Source: Baffinella frigidus (taxonomy: Eukaryota; Cryptophyceae; Cryptomonadales; Baffinellaceae). Taken from it: a DNA stretch of 14,462 nt. The stretch is taken from contig MU646352.1 of the NCBI GenBank assembly GCA_026770585.1, forward strand, positions 779,726 through 794,187, in the 5' to 3' direction. This document shows, one piece after another, positions 1-5,653 of this stretch (its first letter is position 1; every line of letters begins with the position of its first letter). The notes beneath the pieces are model-generated. The model was given only the letters and a program-made list of their open reading frames with translations. It ran no database searches and had not been told where the DNA came from. The position numbers and the translations under genes were made by a program.

Positions 1-24
1 GGGGGGGGGGGGGGGGGGGGGGGG
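1..24. repeat. Poly-G tract at the window start
   Basis: The first 24 bases are an unbroken G run. Similar G or C runs recur near 3581, 9936, 10219, 10944 and 13862, so it may be genuine. A run exactly at the window edge could also mark a contig end or a sequencing limit. Confidence 0.9.
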
Positions 25-71
25 AGTATCCCGCATCCAAGGTGCGGCGTCGCGCGAAAGTTGACGGATCT

Positions 72-137
72 TGAGAGTGATCCACTTAGTGCGGTCCAGT
101 TATAGGGTCCACTTGTCGCCATAAGTGGCCGAGGTAG
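72..137 (-). repeat. Dispersed repeat, inverted partner of 12352-12424
   Basis: The reverse complement of this stretch matches 12352-12424, including an exact run that reads CCACTTATGGCGACAAGTGG with 4 more matching bases (24 in all). Inside, an AAGTGGACC motif recurs about every 14 bases. The partner lies in a 66-codon ORF (12339-12539); here the same frame is broken by a stop, so coding conservation is not supported. Confidence 0.75.
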
Positions 138-268
138 CCAGGATTAGTGGACCAGTCTCAGATTTGTACCGCAGTCCCAGCGCGTCAACTTGAGAATAGT
201 CTGGCAGGCAACCCAACTGAGGCAGCGGTAGAAGGTGGGGCGTCGCTGCGTCGCGTGCGTAGTTTGCG

Positions 269-320
269 TATTGGAGCCATTGCCCCTCACCAACTGTGGA
301 CTATTGGAGCCATTGCCCCT
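269..320 (+). repeat. 33-bp direct duplication
   Basis: A 19-base unit, TATTGGAGCCATTGCCCCT, occurs exactly at 269-287 and 302-320. The related string TTGGAGCCATTCTG opens the minisatellite at 3051. The 138-340 stretch otherwise shows no gene I can support; 164-198 resembles the reverse complement of 3517-3556. Confidence 0.85.
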
Positions 321-344
321 ACCACACGTGGCTAGCTGTACCGG

Positions 345-440
345 CAGACTTTGAGCACTCTCCCGACGTTGACGTTTGAGCCATTGATGCTTGGTGTTGA
401 CCTTTGTGGACCCTGCCGTGACACAGGCTTCTGCCCTCAT
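345..440 (+). promoter_or_regulatory. Upstream segment of the gene-1/gene-2 family
   Basis: This stretch aligns with the reverse complement of 3270-3385, just upstream of the gene-2 first exon. Shared landmarks in the same order are GCTAGC, a TTGACRTTTGAG block, a second GTTGACYTTTG block, GGACYCTGCC, and then the start of the conserved frame at GCCCTCA. It therefore corresponds to the 5' flank of the family and may hold a promoter or 5' leader. That role is inferred from position; no TATA box or start site is evident. Confidence 0.4.
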
Positions 441-508
441 GGCTTTTCTGCAGAACCAATCCCAGTGTCTGCCTATGGTGGGAGTTAAAACAACCTAAAC
501 GGCCTCAA
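438..508 (+). mobile_element. R2 dispersed 70-bp repeat, apparent insertion
   Basis: R2 starts ATGGCYTTTCTGCAGAACC and ends near AACCTAAAGGACC. Other copies are at 1986-2046 and 2106-2182 (+), and 2663-2737, 6056-6130 and a tail at 1598-1640 (-). Here it lies inside the gene family's 5' part: relatives read GCCCTCA directly followed by CGCCTTTCGCTGCCC or CGCTTCTCC, whereas here GCCCTCA is followed by R2 and then by CTCACACCTCTC. CTCA on both sides could be a 4-base target duplication. In this copy the otherwise conserved frame meets a stop. Confidence 0.55.
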
Positions 509-566
509 GGACCTCACACCTCTCTCGTTGCCCTGCGACCGAGCTTTCTGCGGTGATGCCATGTGA

Positions 567-597
567 TCACCCTTAACCCTAAATCCTAAACCCTACA
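567..597 (+). repeat. Short interstitial telomeric insertion inside a gene copy
   Basis: About 30 bases of degenerate CCCTAAA repeat sit between GTGATCA and CGCTGCTTCC. The homologous gene-2 sequence (reverse complement of 3215-3240) reads GTGATCAACAAACGCTGC with no repeat. The telomeric bases thus appear to have replaced about five bases of the older sequence. Confidence 0.7.
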
Positions 598-805
598 CGC
601 TGCTTCCCGCAACACAGTGCACCACAGGCTTCTGCCCTCACGCTTCTCCCTGCCCTCAGCCTGAGCTTTCTGCGGTCATGTTTGTTTTTGACCCAGCGCT
701 GTTTTCCGTTACACAGTGCACCGCGTCCGACACCGGCTCTGGTATGTTGGGGAGTGGAGTCGCAGCGAACAGCGGAGCGCGAGAGGAAGGCAAAGGCTCG
801 TGCCG
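583..805 (+). pseudogene. Gene 1, exon 1: unknown family, N-terminal part
   Basis: The frame is open from the telomeric insertion to a phase-1 donor (GCC G|GTGAGT) at 805/806. It encodes RCFPQHS at 598-618, a leucine-rich hydrophobic stretch (SALTLLPALSLSF, about 640-670), RCFPLHS at 697-717 and a basic stretch ending ERERKAKARA. Gene 2 on the minus strand carries the hydrophobic stretch (FALTPFAALILSF), RCFPEHS and KARFAKFTGNS before the same donor in the same frame. The hydrophobic segment resembles a signal peptide or membrane anchor. The RCFP block is present twice about 100 bp apart, which suggests a partial tandem duplication. Relative to gene 2 the end of the exon has lost 21 bases. 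I see no in-frame ATG, so I treat this as a damaged copy. I do not recognise the family. Confidence 0.45.
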
Positions 806-937
806 GTGAGTGCACACCAACACTCCTCGAATATCTAAATGCAGCAAGCTGTTTTCATGGCGCGGTCAAACCGGGCTTTTGCACCCTCCGGTGCGTGTGG
901 GTACCCCTATCTAGAATGACACAAACGGACTATTTGA

Positions 938-962
938 AAGAGAGAGAGAGAGAGAGAGAGAG
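938..962 (+). repeat. (GA)n microsatellite
   Basis: About twelve GA units precede the TIR element at 963. GAGAGAGA also follows the element at 1140-1148, so the element lies inside a GA tract and its target duplication cannot be resolved. Confidence 0.95.
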
Positions 963-1137
963 CCGCACCCGGAGGCGAAAAGGGCAACCGAATCTGAAGA
1001 CACTATTTGTGTCTTCGCAGACACACGAGATAAAGAATATCAATAATCATCTCACATTGTGTTTCTTTATGTTCAAAAACGCAACGTTTCACGAATATCC
1101 TTCGTGAAAACGTAGCCCTTTCGGTTTCCGGGTGCGG
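963..1137 (+). mobile_element. 175-bp terminal-inverted-repeat element
   Basis: The ends CCGCACCCGGAGGCGAAAAGG (963 onward) and the reverse complement of 1115-1137 match at about 19 of 23 positions. Inside are two small hairpins: GAAGACAC/GTGTCTTC (997-1017) and TTTCACGAA/TTCGTGAAA (about 1087-1108). There is no ORF, as expected of a non-autonomous MITE. The gene-2 intron lacks it: there TTTGCAA runs straight into GAGAGAGGCCTTTATTG (2783-2820, minus), giving an empty-site comparison. Confidence 0.7.
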
Positions 1138-1314
1138 AAAGAGAGAGATAGAGAGGCCTTTATTGATACCAACATGCCTTGCTCAAAAAGAGGACTGTTG
1201 CGACTCCCCCCTCCCTCGAGGACTGTCCTGTGACCCCCTCCCCCCCCCTCGGGACCGCTCTGGCGGGAACTCGGAACTTAAAGTCCTAGTCCAGAATCTG
1301 GACTTGGCTTCAGG

Positions 1315-1417
1315 TATCCCTTAAGTGGCGCGTAGGCTCATACGCCCTACGGTAGGGCCCTAGGACCTGCCTAGGACCTCTTGGCGGTCAATTTGACCGC
1401 CTCGCAACTTAAGGTAT
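1315..1417 (+). mobile_element. M1 miniature element, copy 1
   Basis: Ends are TATCCCTTAAGTGG and CAACTTAAGGTATA. The interior holds the near-palindrome GCCCTACGGTAGGGC followed by CCTAGGACCTGCCTAGGAC, and a perfect hairpin of nine-base arms (1383-1391 and 1393-1401). Copies 2 and 3 are at 14356-14462 (+) and 9092-9197 (-). It abuts exon 2 of gene 1. Confidence 0.8.
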
Positions 1418-1427
1418 ATCTGTAAAG

Positions 1428-1603
1428 CTGCTGAAGTGTTCCCTGCCCGCTCGGCAGCGGCAGACAAGGAGCGATTGGCTGCGAAGGATGGCGACAAAGA
1501 AGAGTTTTCTGCTGTGGATGAGGCCTTCGCCTCTCTCACAGAGCGCAAAGGCCCCAAGCACCCAGCCATGCCTTGGTGGGGCAAGCCACTCAGCAGCCTG
1601 TAG
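1428..1603 (+). pseudogene. Gene 1, exon 2: C-terminal exon of unknown family
   Basis: This is an open frame of 58 codons ending in TAG, entered through a possible phase-1 acceptor. It is charged and alanine-rich (ADKERLAAKDGDKEEF, then ASLTERKGPK, ending WWGKPLSSL). The minus-strand exon at 2501-2649 aligns along its whole length: FP, then D(K/R), AAK, ASL, E, KGPK and PLS in order. Codon pairs in the core are GCC/GCT, CTC/CTT, GCG/GCA and AAG/AAA, all silent third-base changes, which supports this frame as once under selection. There is no signal or membrane segment. It partners with the exon at 583-805, 622 bp upstream. I do not recognise the family. Confidence 0.5.
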
Positions 1604-1640
1604 GTCCTTTAAGTCCTTGAAGCTACCGGTGACTTCGGGG
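1598..1640 (-). repeat. R2 repeat, tail fragment
   Basis: Read on the minus strand, this encodes VTGSFKDLKDLQA, in the same frame as the VGSSKNLKDLKDL encoded by the R2 copy at 2106-2182. Only the end of the repeat is kept. It lies just after the stop of gene 1. Confidence 0.45.
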
Positions 1641-1649
1641 ATCCAGAAT

Positions 1650-1671
1650 CCCTCCCGAAAATCCGGGAGGG
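1650..1671 (+). repeat. Small perfect hairpin
   Basis: CCCTCCCG and CGGGAGGG form eight-base arms around a six-base loop. I would not call a bacterial-type terminator here because the context is eukaryotic. Confidence 0.6.
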
Positions 1672-1730
1672 AAAGGCAGGGTTCACATTTAAGTGGTGAG
1701 CGCTTGAGACTCATTGTGAGGACCTAGTTC

Positions 1731-1790
1731 AGGACGAGCCCGCCTCGGGCCGTTCGATCGACTGTATTCGGGGTGCTCTATATCGGGCTA
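1731..1790 (+). repeat. Dispersed repeat, direct partner of 3388-3460
   Basis: The blocks GACGAGCCC, CCTCG, and GATCGACTRTATTCGGG occur in the same order at 1733-1780 and 3391-3435. In the second copy the repeat lies just upstream of gene 2. No reading frame is conserved. Confidence 0.65.
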
Positions 1791-1877
1791 ATTAACCCTA
1801 CTTGGGGGCCGTGGGCCCTTGGGAATAAACATCGGAATCCTGACGCATCGGTCTTCCCAACGGTCCTGAGGTTGAGG

Positions 1878-1924
1878 GTGCACCTGTTCCTCCAAAATAT
1901 GGACGCACACACTCCCTAGGACCA
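1878..1924 (-). repeat. Dispersed repeat, inverted partner of 2458-2504
   Basis: On the minus strand this reads GGTCCTAGGGAG and later GGAGGAACAGGT; the plus strand at 2458-2504 reads GGTCCTAGGGAT and GAGGAACTGGT. Both encode GPR and later GTG in one frame, but substitutions are not concentrated at third positions. A 71-codon open frame (1798-2013, minus) contains the first copy; I regard it as probably not a gene. The 1690-1985 stretch holds nothing else I can support. Confidence 0.5.
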
Positions 1925-1985
1925 CTCGGGGGCAATGGGCACGTAGAAAAGTTGATGTGTGTACTCAAGGGAGAGAACGTTCCAG

Positions 1986-2046
1986 TGTCCGCATATCGTT
2001 CCAGTGTCCGCACATCTTAGGAGCTCGAAGAACCAGAAGGACCCAA
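1986..2046 (+). repeat. R2 repeat, partial copy
   Basis: It contains GTTCCAGTGTCCGCACATC and GAGCTCGAAGAACC. The GTTCCAGTGTCCGCA start is itself duplicated at 1978-2010. In the shared R2 frame it encodes VPVSAH and SSKNQKD. Confidence 0.7.
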
Positions 2047-2105
2047 GGAGGTGGCTGGTGCGGCGGGCGGCAGGGAGGAGACCATGGCCGAGCGATACTT
2101 GGAAG

Positions 2106-2182
2106 CATGGCCTTTCTACAGAACAAGTTCCGGTGTCCGCCTACGTTGGGAGCTCGAAGAACCTAAAGGACCTAAAGGACTT
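2106..2182 (+). repeat. R2 repeat, full copy
   Basis: This is the clearest R2 copy, from ATGGCCTTTCTACAGAAC to AACCTAAAGGACCTAAAGG. In one frame it reads STEQVPVSAYVGSSKN followed by LKDLKDL. That frame stays open in the copies at 1986, 2663 and 6056, and many differences between copies fall at third positions. What R2 is (exon fragment, small mobile unit, or both) is not settled. Confidence 0.75.
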
Positions 2183-2306
2183 ACCTGCGGGACTCAGCAT
2201 CAGGATCTTCAACGGGGACGCCTCCACGTTGAAGAGAATGTCTGTAGACGCTTCCCCCCGACGTGGCCAGCGTGACGCTCGTCCTCGCCCCACCCTTCCT
2301 CCACAG

Positions 2307-2413
2307 ACCGTGGTATCGAGCGTCTGGCGATCCCCAGATTTGTACAAGGGCCCTGCGCGAAATGCCTCCTGGGGGGGCTGTGCTGCTGCTCTAAGTGTCT
2401 CTCCGTGCATTGA
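2307..2413 (+). other. Exon-like stretch, unrecognised, cysteine-rich end
   Basis: A long pyrimidine tract (CCCCACCCTTCCTCCACAG) ends at an AG at 2305-2306. The following frame, entered at phase 1, encodes 34 codons to a TGA: it begins RGIERLAIPRF and ends with six cysteines, including CAKC and CCC. Another frame is also open here, and no second copy tests the choice. The 2183-2306 interval shows only an imperfect CTTCAACG/CGTTGAAG hairpin. Confidence 0.22.
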
Positions 2414-2500
2414 ATATTACATTTCCGCGGTCGTGCTACGTGTTCATTCCCCGCGGGCTGGTCCTAGGGATTTTTGCGTTCCACATTTTCGAGGAACTGG

Positions 2501-2649
2501 TTAGAAGCTCAAGGGAAGACCGAAAAGTTGGCGTGCCTCAAAACAGGTTTTGGGGCCTTTCCCCTCTGGAAGAGAAGCAACGACATCCGACTTTGCAGCA
2601 ACCTCTGGGCGGTCGCCGTGCAACGTCGGAGGGAAGCGATACACCTTGT
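2501..2649 (-). pseudogene. Gene 2, exon 2: C-terminal exon of unknown family
   Basis: A minus-strand phase-1 acceptor (CGAAACCAG|AC) leads into 48 codons that begin DKVYRFPP (the D spans the splice junction), pass VAAKSDVVASLPEGKGPK and end GLPLSF before TAA. It aligns end to end with gene 1 exon 2 (1428-1603), with a short gap after AAKS. Core codon differences are mainly silent. Exon 1 of the same gene lies upstream on this strand (2902-3007) and ends in phase 1, so reading continues in frame. An R2 repeat lies in the intron just before the acceptor. The exon itself is intact; the gene is broken in exon 1. Confidence 0.5.
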
Positions 2650-2901
2650 CTGGTTTCGAGGGGAGGGTTCTTGAGGTCCTTGCGGTTATTCGAGCTCCCA
2701 ACATAGGCGGACACTGGAGCTGGTTCTGCAGAAAGTCGGGACACTCACAAGACGTTTTGACTTGCGCAAGTCATGTTGGAATCAATAAAGGCCTCTCTCT
2801 TGCAAAGTCATTCGACGCACCACGGCGCAAAAGCCCGTTTTGACCGCACGGTGAATAGATTGCTGGCTGTAGATATTCGAGGAGTTTTCGTGTGCACTCA
2901 C
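2650..2901 (-). other. Gene 2, inferred intron
   Basis: The minus-strand intron is 252 bases, from GTGAGTGCACACG to CGAAACCAG. Its first part aligns with the gene-1 intron: CTCCTCGAATATCTA, GCGGTCAAA, CGGGCTTTTGC and AGGCCTTTATTGATWCCAAC. It lacks the 175-bp TIR element present in gene 1. An R2 copy (2663-2737) supplies its 3' part. Confidence 0.45.
2663..2737 (-). repeat. R2 repeat copy within the gene 2 intron
   Basis: On the minus strand it reads CTTTCTGCAGAACCAGCTCC and later TGTTGGGAGCTCGAATAACC. Its open frame encodes PAPVSAYVGSSNNRKDL, matching the other copies. Confidence 0.75.
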
Positions 2902-3007
2902 CGGAGTTTCCAGTGAACTTGGCAAAGCGAGCCTTTCTGATGCTCTCCTCTTTCCCCCGTGCCTCGCTTCCGAACTCCACCACACTGTGTTCAGGAAAGC
3001 AGCGTTT
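2902..3007 (-). pseudogene. Gene 2, exon 1, downstream part
   Basis: On the minus strand this encodes KRCFPEHSVVEFGSE and ends KARFAKFTGNS before the phase-1 donor GTGAGT at 2901. KARFxKFTG recurs in the exon at 13495-13600; the paired codons GCC/GCT, TTC/TTT and ACA/ACT differ silently. RCFPxHS recurs in gene 1 and at 3197-3310. A TGA lies in frame upstream of this part because of the 189-bp insert, so the exon is disrupted. Confidence 0.5.
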
Positions 3008-3226
3008 TCATCGGGTCCCTTAATGAAATTTAATTCAGACTCAGGGGGGCGTTGGAGCCATTCTGTACATTTGGGGCTTTGCATCTTGTACATTTGGGGC
3101 TTTGCAGCCATTCTGTACATTTGGGGCTTTGCAGCCATTCTGTACATTTGGGGCTTTGATTGGTACCGGAAATCAACTCCACCGGCCCACTGAGTTCACC
3201 ACACTGTGTTCAGGAAAGCAGCGTTT
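2978..3226 (+). repeat. 30-bp direct repeats flanking a 189-bp insert in gene 2 exon 1
   Basis: The 30 bases beginning CACCACACTGTGTTCAGG are identical at 2978-3007 and 3197-3226. The copies flank 3008-3196. Removing the insert plus one repeat would join the two exon parts in the same frame. The insert holds the 27-bp minisatellite and no ORF of its own. The 30-base length is long for a transposon target duplication, so a duplication or repair event is also possible. Confidence 0.7.
3051..3158 (+). repeat. 27-bp minisatellite, four units
   Basis: TGTACATTTGGGGCTTTG starts at 3064, 3087, 3114 and 3141 (spacings 23, 27, 27). Units of 27 bases keep an open frame with a repeated LYIWGFAAI peptide; I take this as a by-product of the period. 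Confidence 0.9.
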
Positions 3227-3310
3227 GTTGATCACACAGCATGGCCGCGGAAAGCTCAGGATCAGGGCAGCGAAAGGCGTGAGGGCAAAAATTGTGTCGG
3301 GGCAGAGTCC
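3197..3310 (-). pseudogene. Gene 2, exon 1, N-terminal part
   Basis: After a TGA at 3311-3313 the minus strand is open. It encodes FALTPFAALILSF, a cysteine pair, and RCFPEHSVV, then runs into the insert and stops. The frame equals that of gene 1 (SALTLLPALSLSF ... RCFPLHS). The hydrophobic stretch is signal-peptide-like. There is no ATG in frame, so the true start is either lost or in an upstream exon. Fragments of the same segment occur at 505-570 (+), and a short one, GGAAAGCTCAGGGGCAG, at 4529 in the opposite direction. Confidence 0.4.
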
Positions 3311-3387
3311 TCAAAAGTCAACACTGTGTGTCTCAAATGTCAACACCGGGAGGAAAGCTAGCCACACACGAGCAGGGCACCGAGTCT

Positions 3388-3460
3388 AAGACGAGCCCTC
3401 CTCGCGCCATTAGATCGACTATATTCGGGCTGAGCCCTATTAGTACTTTATGAGGCCTAT
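3388..3460 (+). repeat. Dispersed repeat, partner of 1731-1790
   Basis: See the partner copy for shared blocks. It is followed by GCCCTATTAG and GGCCTATTAG, a short imperfect duplication. I see no gene between 3385 and 3517. Confidence 0.6.
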
Positions 3461-3517
3461 TAGCAACGAAGCGACCCCCCACCTTGGCCCCAAGCAGGCC
3501 GCTCCCTCACAGACTTT

Positions 3518-3766
3518 TCACAAGTTGACAATCTGGGTTCGTGGTACAAATCTGTCAACTTTGGAGTGAGAAAGAGGGAGGGGGGGGGGCGACCTTTGCT
3601 CCAGACCCCGAAGGATCGCCCTCCCCCCCTCCCGCGCCACTTGAAACCCCACCACCTTTTTGTCCAACCTCTTCACGGTGAGGATACCCCTCTTGACGGC
3701 CCACTTCCCGGTAGGGTCCTCGGTCCACGCGACGTTCCTGTCTCTCGTGTTGGGGCGGGCGTGGTG
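3518..3766 (-). other. Open frame of 82 codons, basic, unrecognised
   Basis: Between in-frame stops the minus strand reads NVAWTEDPTGKWAVKRG, then ILTVKRLDKKVVGFQVAREG and a proline run over the C-rich tract. An AG at GAGACAG|G just before NVAWT could be an acceptor and AAAAAG|GTGGTG a donor, giving a short internal exon of about 80 bases. Composition is protein-like but no second copy tests it. The 3' end overlaps a hairpin (AAGTTGACA/TGTCAACTT, about 3523-3561). Confidence 0.3.
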
Positions 3767-3939
3767 TCAGTATCAGGTTTTACGAATCTGTGCCAGGTGA
3801 CGTTATGTGTGGCATCAATGGAGGGCCTCTGCTCTGCGCAGTGGTCGGTCAACCCAAGGGAGGTCAATCGATCGAGAGGAGTCACTGAGAGTGGACAACC
3901 TGCGAGAACGTGCTCCCCTGATCTGTTCCACAGCTCCGC

Positions 3940-4188
3940 TCACACCCCACTCTCTCTGCACATTCCAGAAATGCCTGTATCCCCTCCCTTGCATGTCCCT
4001 GCCCCGAGGGAACATTGGCGCTTTTGTTTCCAGGGTCTGGCTGCAGAGCAATAGATTGTCCCGAACATCCAAGGCAGGGTTTCAAACTCAGAACACAACT
4101 GAAGGTATTCAAGACTCTTGGGACTCTCGCAATACTTGCTAATCATCTCGCTCTCTGCTTCCTTGAGAAAAGGATAAATCCCGAATGT
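3940..4188 (-). CDS. Open frame of 82 codons, cysteine-rich, unrecognised
   Basis: The minus-strand frame between stops begins TFGIYPFLKEAESEMIS, continues KYCESPKSLEYLQLC and has six cysteines in all, each in a different context (YCE, LCS, YCS, QCS, TCK, MCR). Its first third is duplicated in the preceding minus-strand segment (4207-4350), where EEEENEKLCRYCVS aligns with KEAESEMISKYCES. Several shared codons are identical (GAA, GAG, TAT, TGC, AGT). Six cysteines in the last two thirds could suit a secreted or disulfide-rich product, but no signal peptide is visible. It could be a last exon. Confidence 0.35.
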   Translation of the reverse strand, partial: TFGIYPFLKEAESEMISKYCESPKSLEYLQLCSEFETLPWMFGTIYCSAARPWKQKRQCSLGAGTCKGGDTGISGMCRESGV

Positions 4189-4275
4189 CTACGGTAATTT
4201 TCAAACTCAGAACACAAATGAAGCAACACAACTGACGCAATACCTGCAGAGCTTCTCATTCTCTTCTTCCTCGAA
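4079..4275. repeat. Direct duplication, offset about 119 bp
   Basis: TTTCAAACTCAGAACACAAC at 4079 recurs with one change at 4198. The following bases also align (GCAATACTTGC/GCAATACCTGC, CTTCCTTGAG/CTTCCTCGAA). The duplication explains why the two minus-strand coding blocks resemble each other. Confidence 0.75.
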
Positions 4276-4350
4276 CACCCCCTCGCCTCCACACGCCCCC
4301 CGGGCGTGTCGCGCAGGGGCGAACTTCACGTGGAGGGCTTGTTCGGCCGC
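4207..4350 (-). pseudogene. Coding block with ALHVKF motif, frameshifted copy
   Basis: After a possible acceptor (TTTCGGTGCAG|GCG) the minus strand encodes AAEQALHVKFAPARH, then EEEENEKLCRYCVS and a premature stop. The + strand block at 11274-11370 encodes AVEGALHVKFRSAKH. Paired codons GCA/GCG, GCG/GCC, CTT/CTC and TTT/TTC are silent third-base changes, and CAC GTG AAG is identical. Its end matches 3940-4188, but an internal deletion shifts the frame, so this copy is probably dead. The longer ORF that contains it (to 4722) runs through a GT repeat and I do not trust that part. Confidence 0.45.
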
Positions 4351-4467
4351 CTGCACCGAAATCACATGGGGATTGCGAGAACCAGAGTACCACCCCTGCC
4401 GCCGCACTTCTTCTCGGCAGGAGTGCCAGAAGCCGTGCCAGTGCCAGGACAGACGCCGCTCTTCGTG

Positions 4468-4494
4468 TCGGTGTGTGTGTGTGTGGGGGGGTAG
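4468..4494 (+). repeat. (GT)n/(G)n microsatellite
   Basis: A GTGTGTGTGTGTGTG tract runs into GGGGGGG. It lies inside nominal ORFs on both strands, which argues against those ORFs. The 4495-4724 stretch also holds a short copy of the gene-2 leader repeat (near 4529) and no gene I can support. Confidence 0.85.
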
Positions 4495-4724
4495 GTCTGA
4501 TGGGGTATTGCTCACATAGCACGACAGTGGAAAGCTCAGGGGCAGTGCAGGGAGAGCCGTGGGGGGCAGAACCTGGGTGCGATCCTCTTGGCTTCTTTTC
4601 CGATAACGACCGGGCCTGCTCACAACAGGGACTCTATTTTCAGTTTGAAAACTGCACACTCTGCCTTGAAAAGGCCTGTTCGGAGTGCTGGTGCGTGGCA
4701 GCGTACCTAGCAGGGTCCACACTA

Positions 4725-5145
4725 GGATCTACGAGGTATGATGCACTCGCCCCCATCTGGCTCGGATTCGTGCTTGTCCGGTGCCACCGTCAGAGATGTC
4801 AGAAAGGTGCGTTAGCGGCGGGAGGCAGACTGAATCACTCTCCCTTGATTCTTGACTGGCATCCTAGTTTCACAAAACGAATTCGTTTCGAGCAAATCTC
4901 CTTAAGTTTTTTTTCCTTAAAAAATATTTTGACCATCAATTTGTCAAGTCCGTTTCTTGTCTTTGTGAAATCGAACTAGGATGCCAGTCAGCCTCAATCA
5001 AGAAACGGCGCGGAGGGGTTCCGTTGTGATCCCACCGCTGACGCACCGTTCTGACATCTCTGGCTGCGCTGGGCGCTCCACTGCCGCCGGACAAGCAGCA
5101 GTGCGCGGAAGATGGGGGCGATCGTATCATTTCTAGATCCTGCAA
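4725..5145. mobile_element. Foldback element with long imperfect arms
   Basis: The left arm (about 4725-4885) and the reverse complement of the right arm (about 4965-5145) share, in order: AGGATCTA, TCGCCCCCATCT, TGCTTGTCCGG, CAGAGATGTCAGAA, GGTGCGT and ACTGGCATCCTAGTT with TTCACAAA. The central 80 bases are AT-rich. A 420-bp unit with 160-180 bp arms and no ORF fits a foldback transposon or a large MITE. A 168-codon ORF across the left arm is a shadow. Confidence 0.75.
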
Positions 5146-5273
5146 AGGGACGGGCAGGGATGATCGAGGGGATCGTGGTGGGGAGGCAGCTGGAACGCGG
5201 GCGGGGGGTGGTTGGCGAAACCGTCGCTATGCGCACCTATAGAAAAAAGTTAGTCGGTCCTCCCTTGCTTTGA
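5112..5273 (+). other. Open frame of 53 codons, unrecognised
   Basis: ATG at 5112 or 5160 opens a frame reading DPAKGRAGMIEGIVVGRQLE and later VAMRTYRKKLV before TGA. The first bases lie in the foldback arm. AAAAA|GTTAGT could be a donor but its phase does not fit the next exon-like stretch. Weak call. Confidence 0.18.
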
Positions 5274-5332
5274 CTCTCATGCGTTTCGTTTCCTTTACAA
5301 TCCTCCGCGGTGCTTGTCTGATCCACTTTCAG

Positions 5333-5437
5333 AAATATGAGCGTGTTTTGCAAGAATTCGAAGATGACGTAGCTGTAGGAGATGTGTATCACTTCTACCC
5401 ATGGATTGTATCGATGAGGAAAACAAGTTACAAGTGA
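5333..5437 (+). other. Exon-like stretch of 34 codons, unrecognised
   Basis: TGATCCACTTTCAG precedes a frame reading KYERVLQEFEDDVAVGDVYH and then FYPWIV before TGA. AGTTACAA|GTGACT could be a phase-2 donor, and GAGCAG|G at about 5560 a phase-2 acceptor leading into the charged frame LENEEKAKQK. That would join two exon-like stretches, but no copy tests it. Confidence 0.28.
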
Positions 5438-5541
5438 CTATCACCGATCTCCTATGCGGGAAAAGGTGCCTGTGCGAAAAAAACACCGTTACGACAAGAC
5501 CTGACTAATTTAATACACGACGAAGAGATGACCTACTAGTA

Positions 5542-5637
5542 ATGCCCCGACCGAGCAGGCTTGAGAACGAGGAGAAGGCGAAGCAAAAGATCCAGGACAA
5601 GAAACAGGAGCTTCCCGAAGAACGATTGGCCAAAAAG
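5542..5637 (+). other. Charged open frame, possible exon, unrecognised
   Basis: From ATG at 5542 the frame reads MPRPSRLENEEKAKQKIQDK and on to ERLAKKV: about 45% charged residues in a helix-like pattern, possibly a coiled coil. AAAAAG|GTGTTC near 5637 could be a donor. The nominal ORF continues into the palindrome at 5654, which argues that coding, if any, ends before it. Confidence 0.3.
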
Positions 5638-5653
5638 GTGTTCTCCTCTCCCA

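Larger units (their letters stand above)
806..1427 (+). other. Gene 1, inferred intron
   Basis: It starts GTGAGTGCACAC and could end at the AG at 1426-1427. Both flanking exons would be phase 1, as in gene 2. The first 120 bases and the AGGCCTTTATTGATACCAAC block near 1155 align with the gene-2 intron; between them lies a TIR element. A M1 miniature element occupies 1315-1417, next to the acceptor, so the pyrimidine tract is poor and splicing may be lost. The remaining 1170-1314 part is C-rich and shows no other feature. Confidence 0.4.

Noticed and set aside
1650-1671. Rho-independent terminator
   Set aside because: No T run follows, and the window is eukaryotic.
1959-2504. 181-codon + strand ORF
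   Set aside because: It chains two R2 copies, a hairpin and another repeat; length comes from repeats that happen to be in frame.
3051-3158. Repeat protein LYIWGFAAI
   Set aside because: A 27-base period keeps any stop-free frame open; the array is inside an insert that breaks gene 2.
3566-4054. 162-codon + strand ORF
   Set aside because: It is antisense to the more protein-like minus-strand frames at 3518-3766 and 3940-4188 and starts in a G run.
4473-4979. 168-codon ORF on the + strand with a cysteine cluster (CTLCLEKACSECWC)
   Set aside because: It begins in a GT microsatellite and its last half is the left arm and loop of the foldback element; no splice sites or homologous copy support it.
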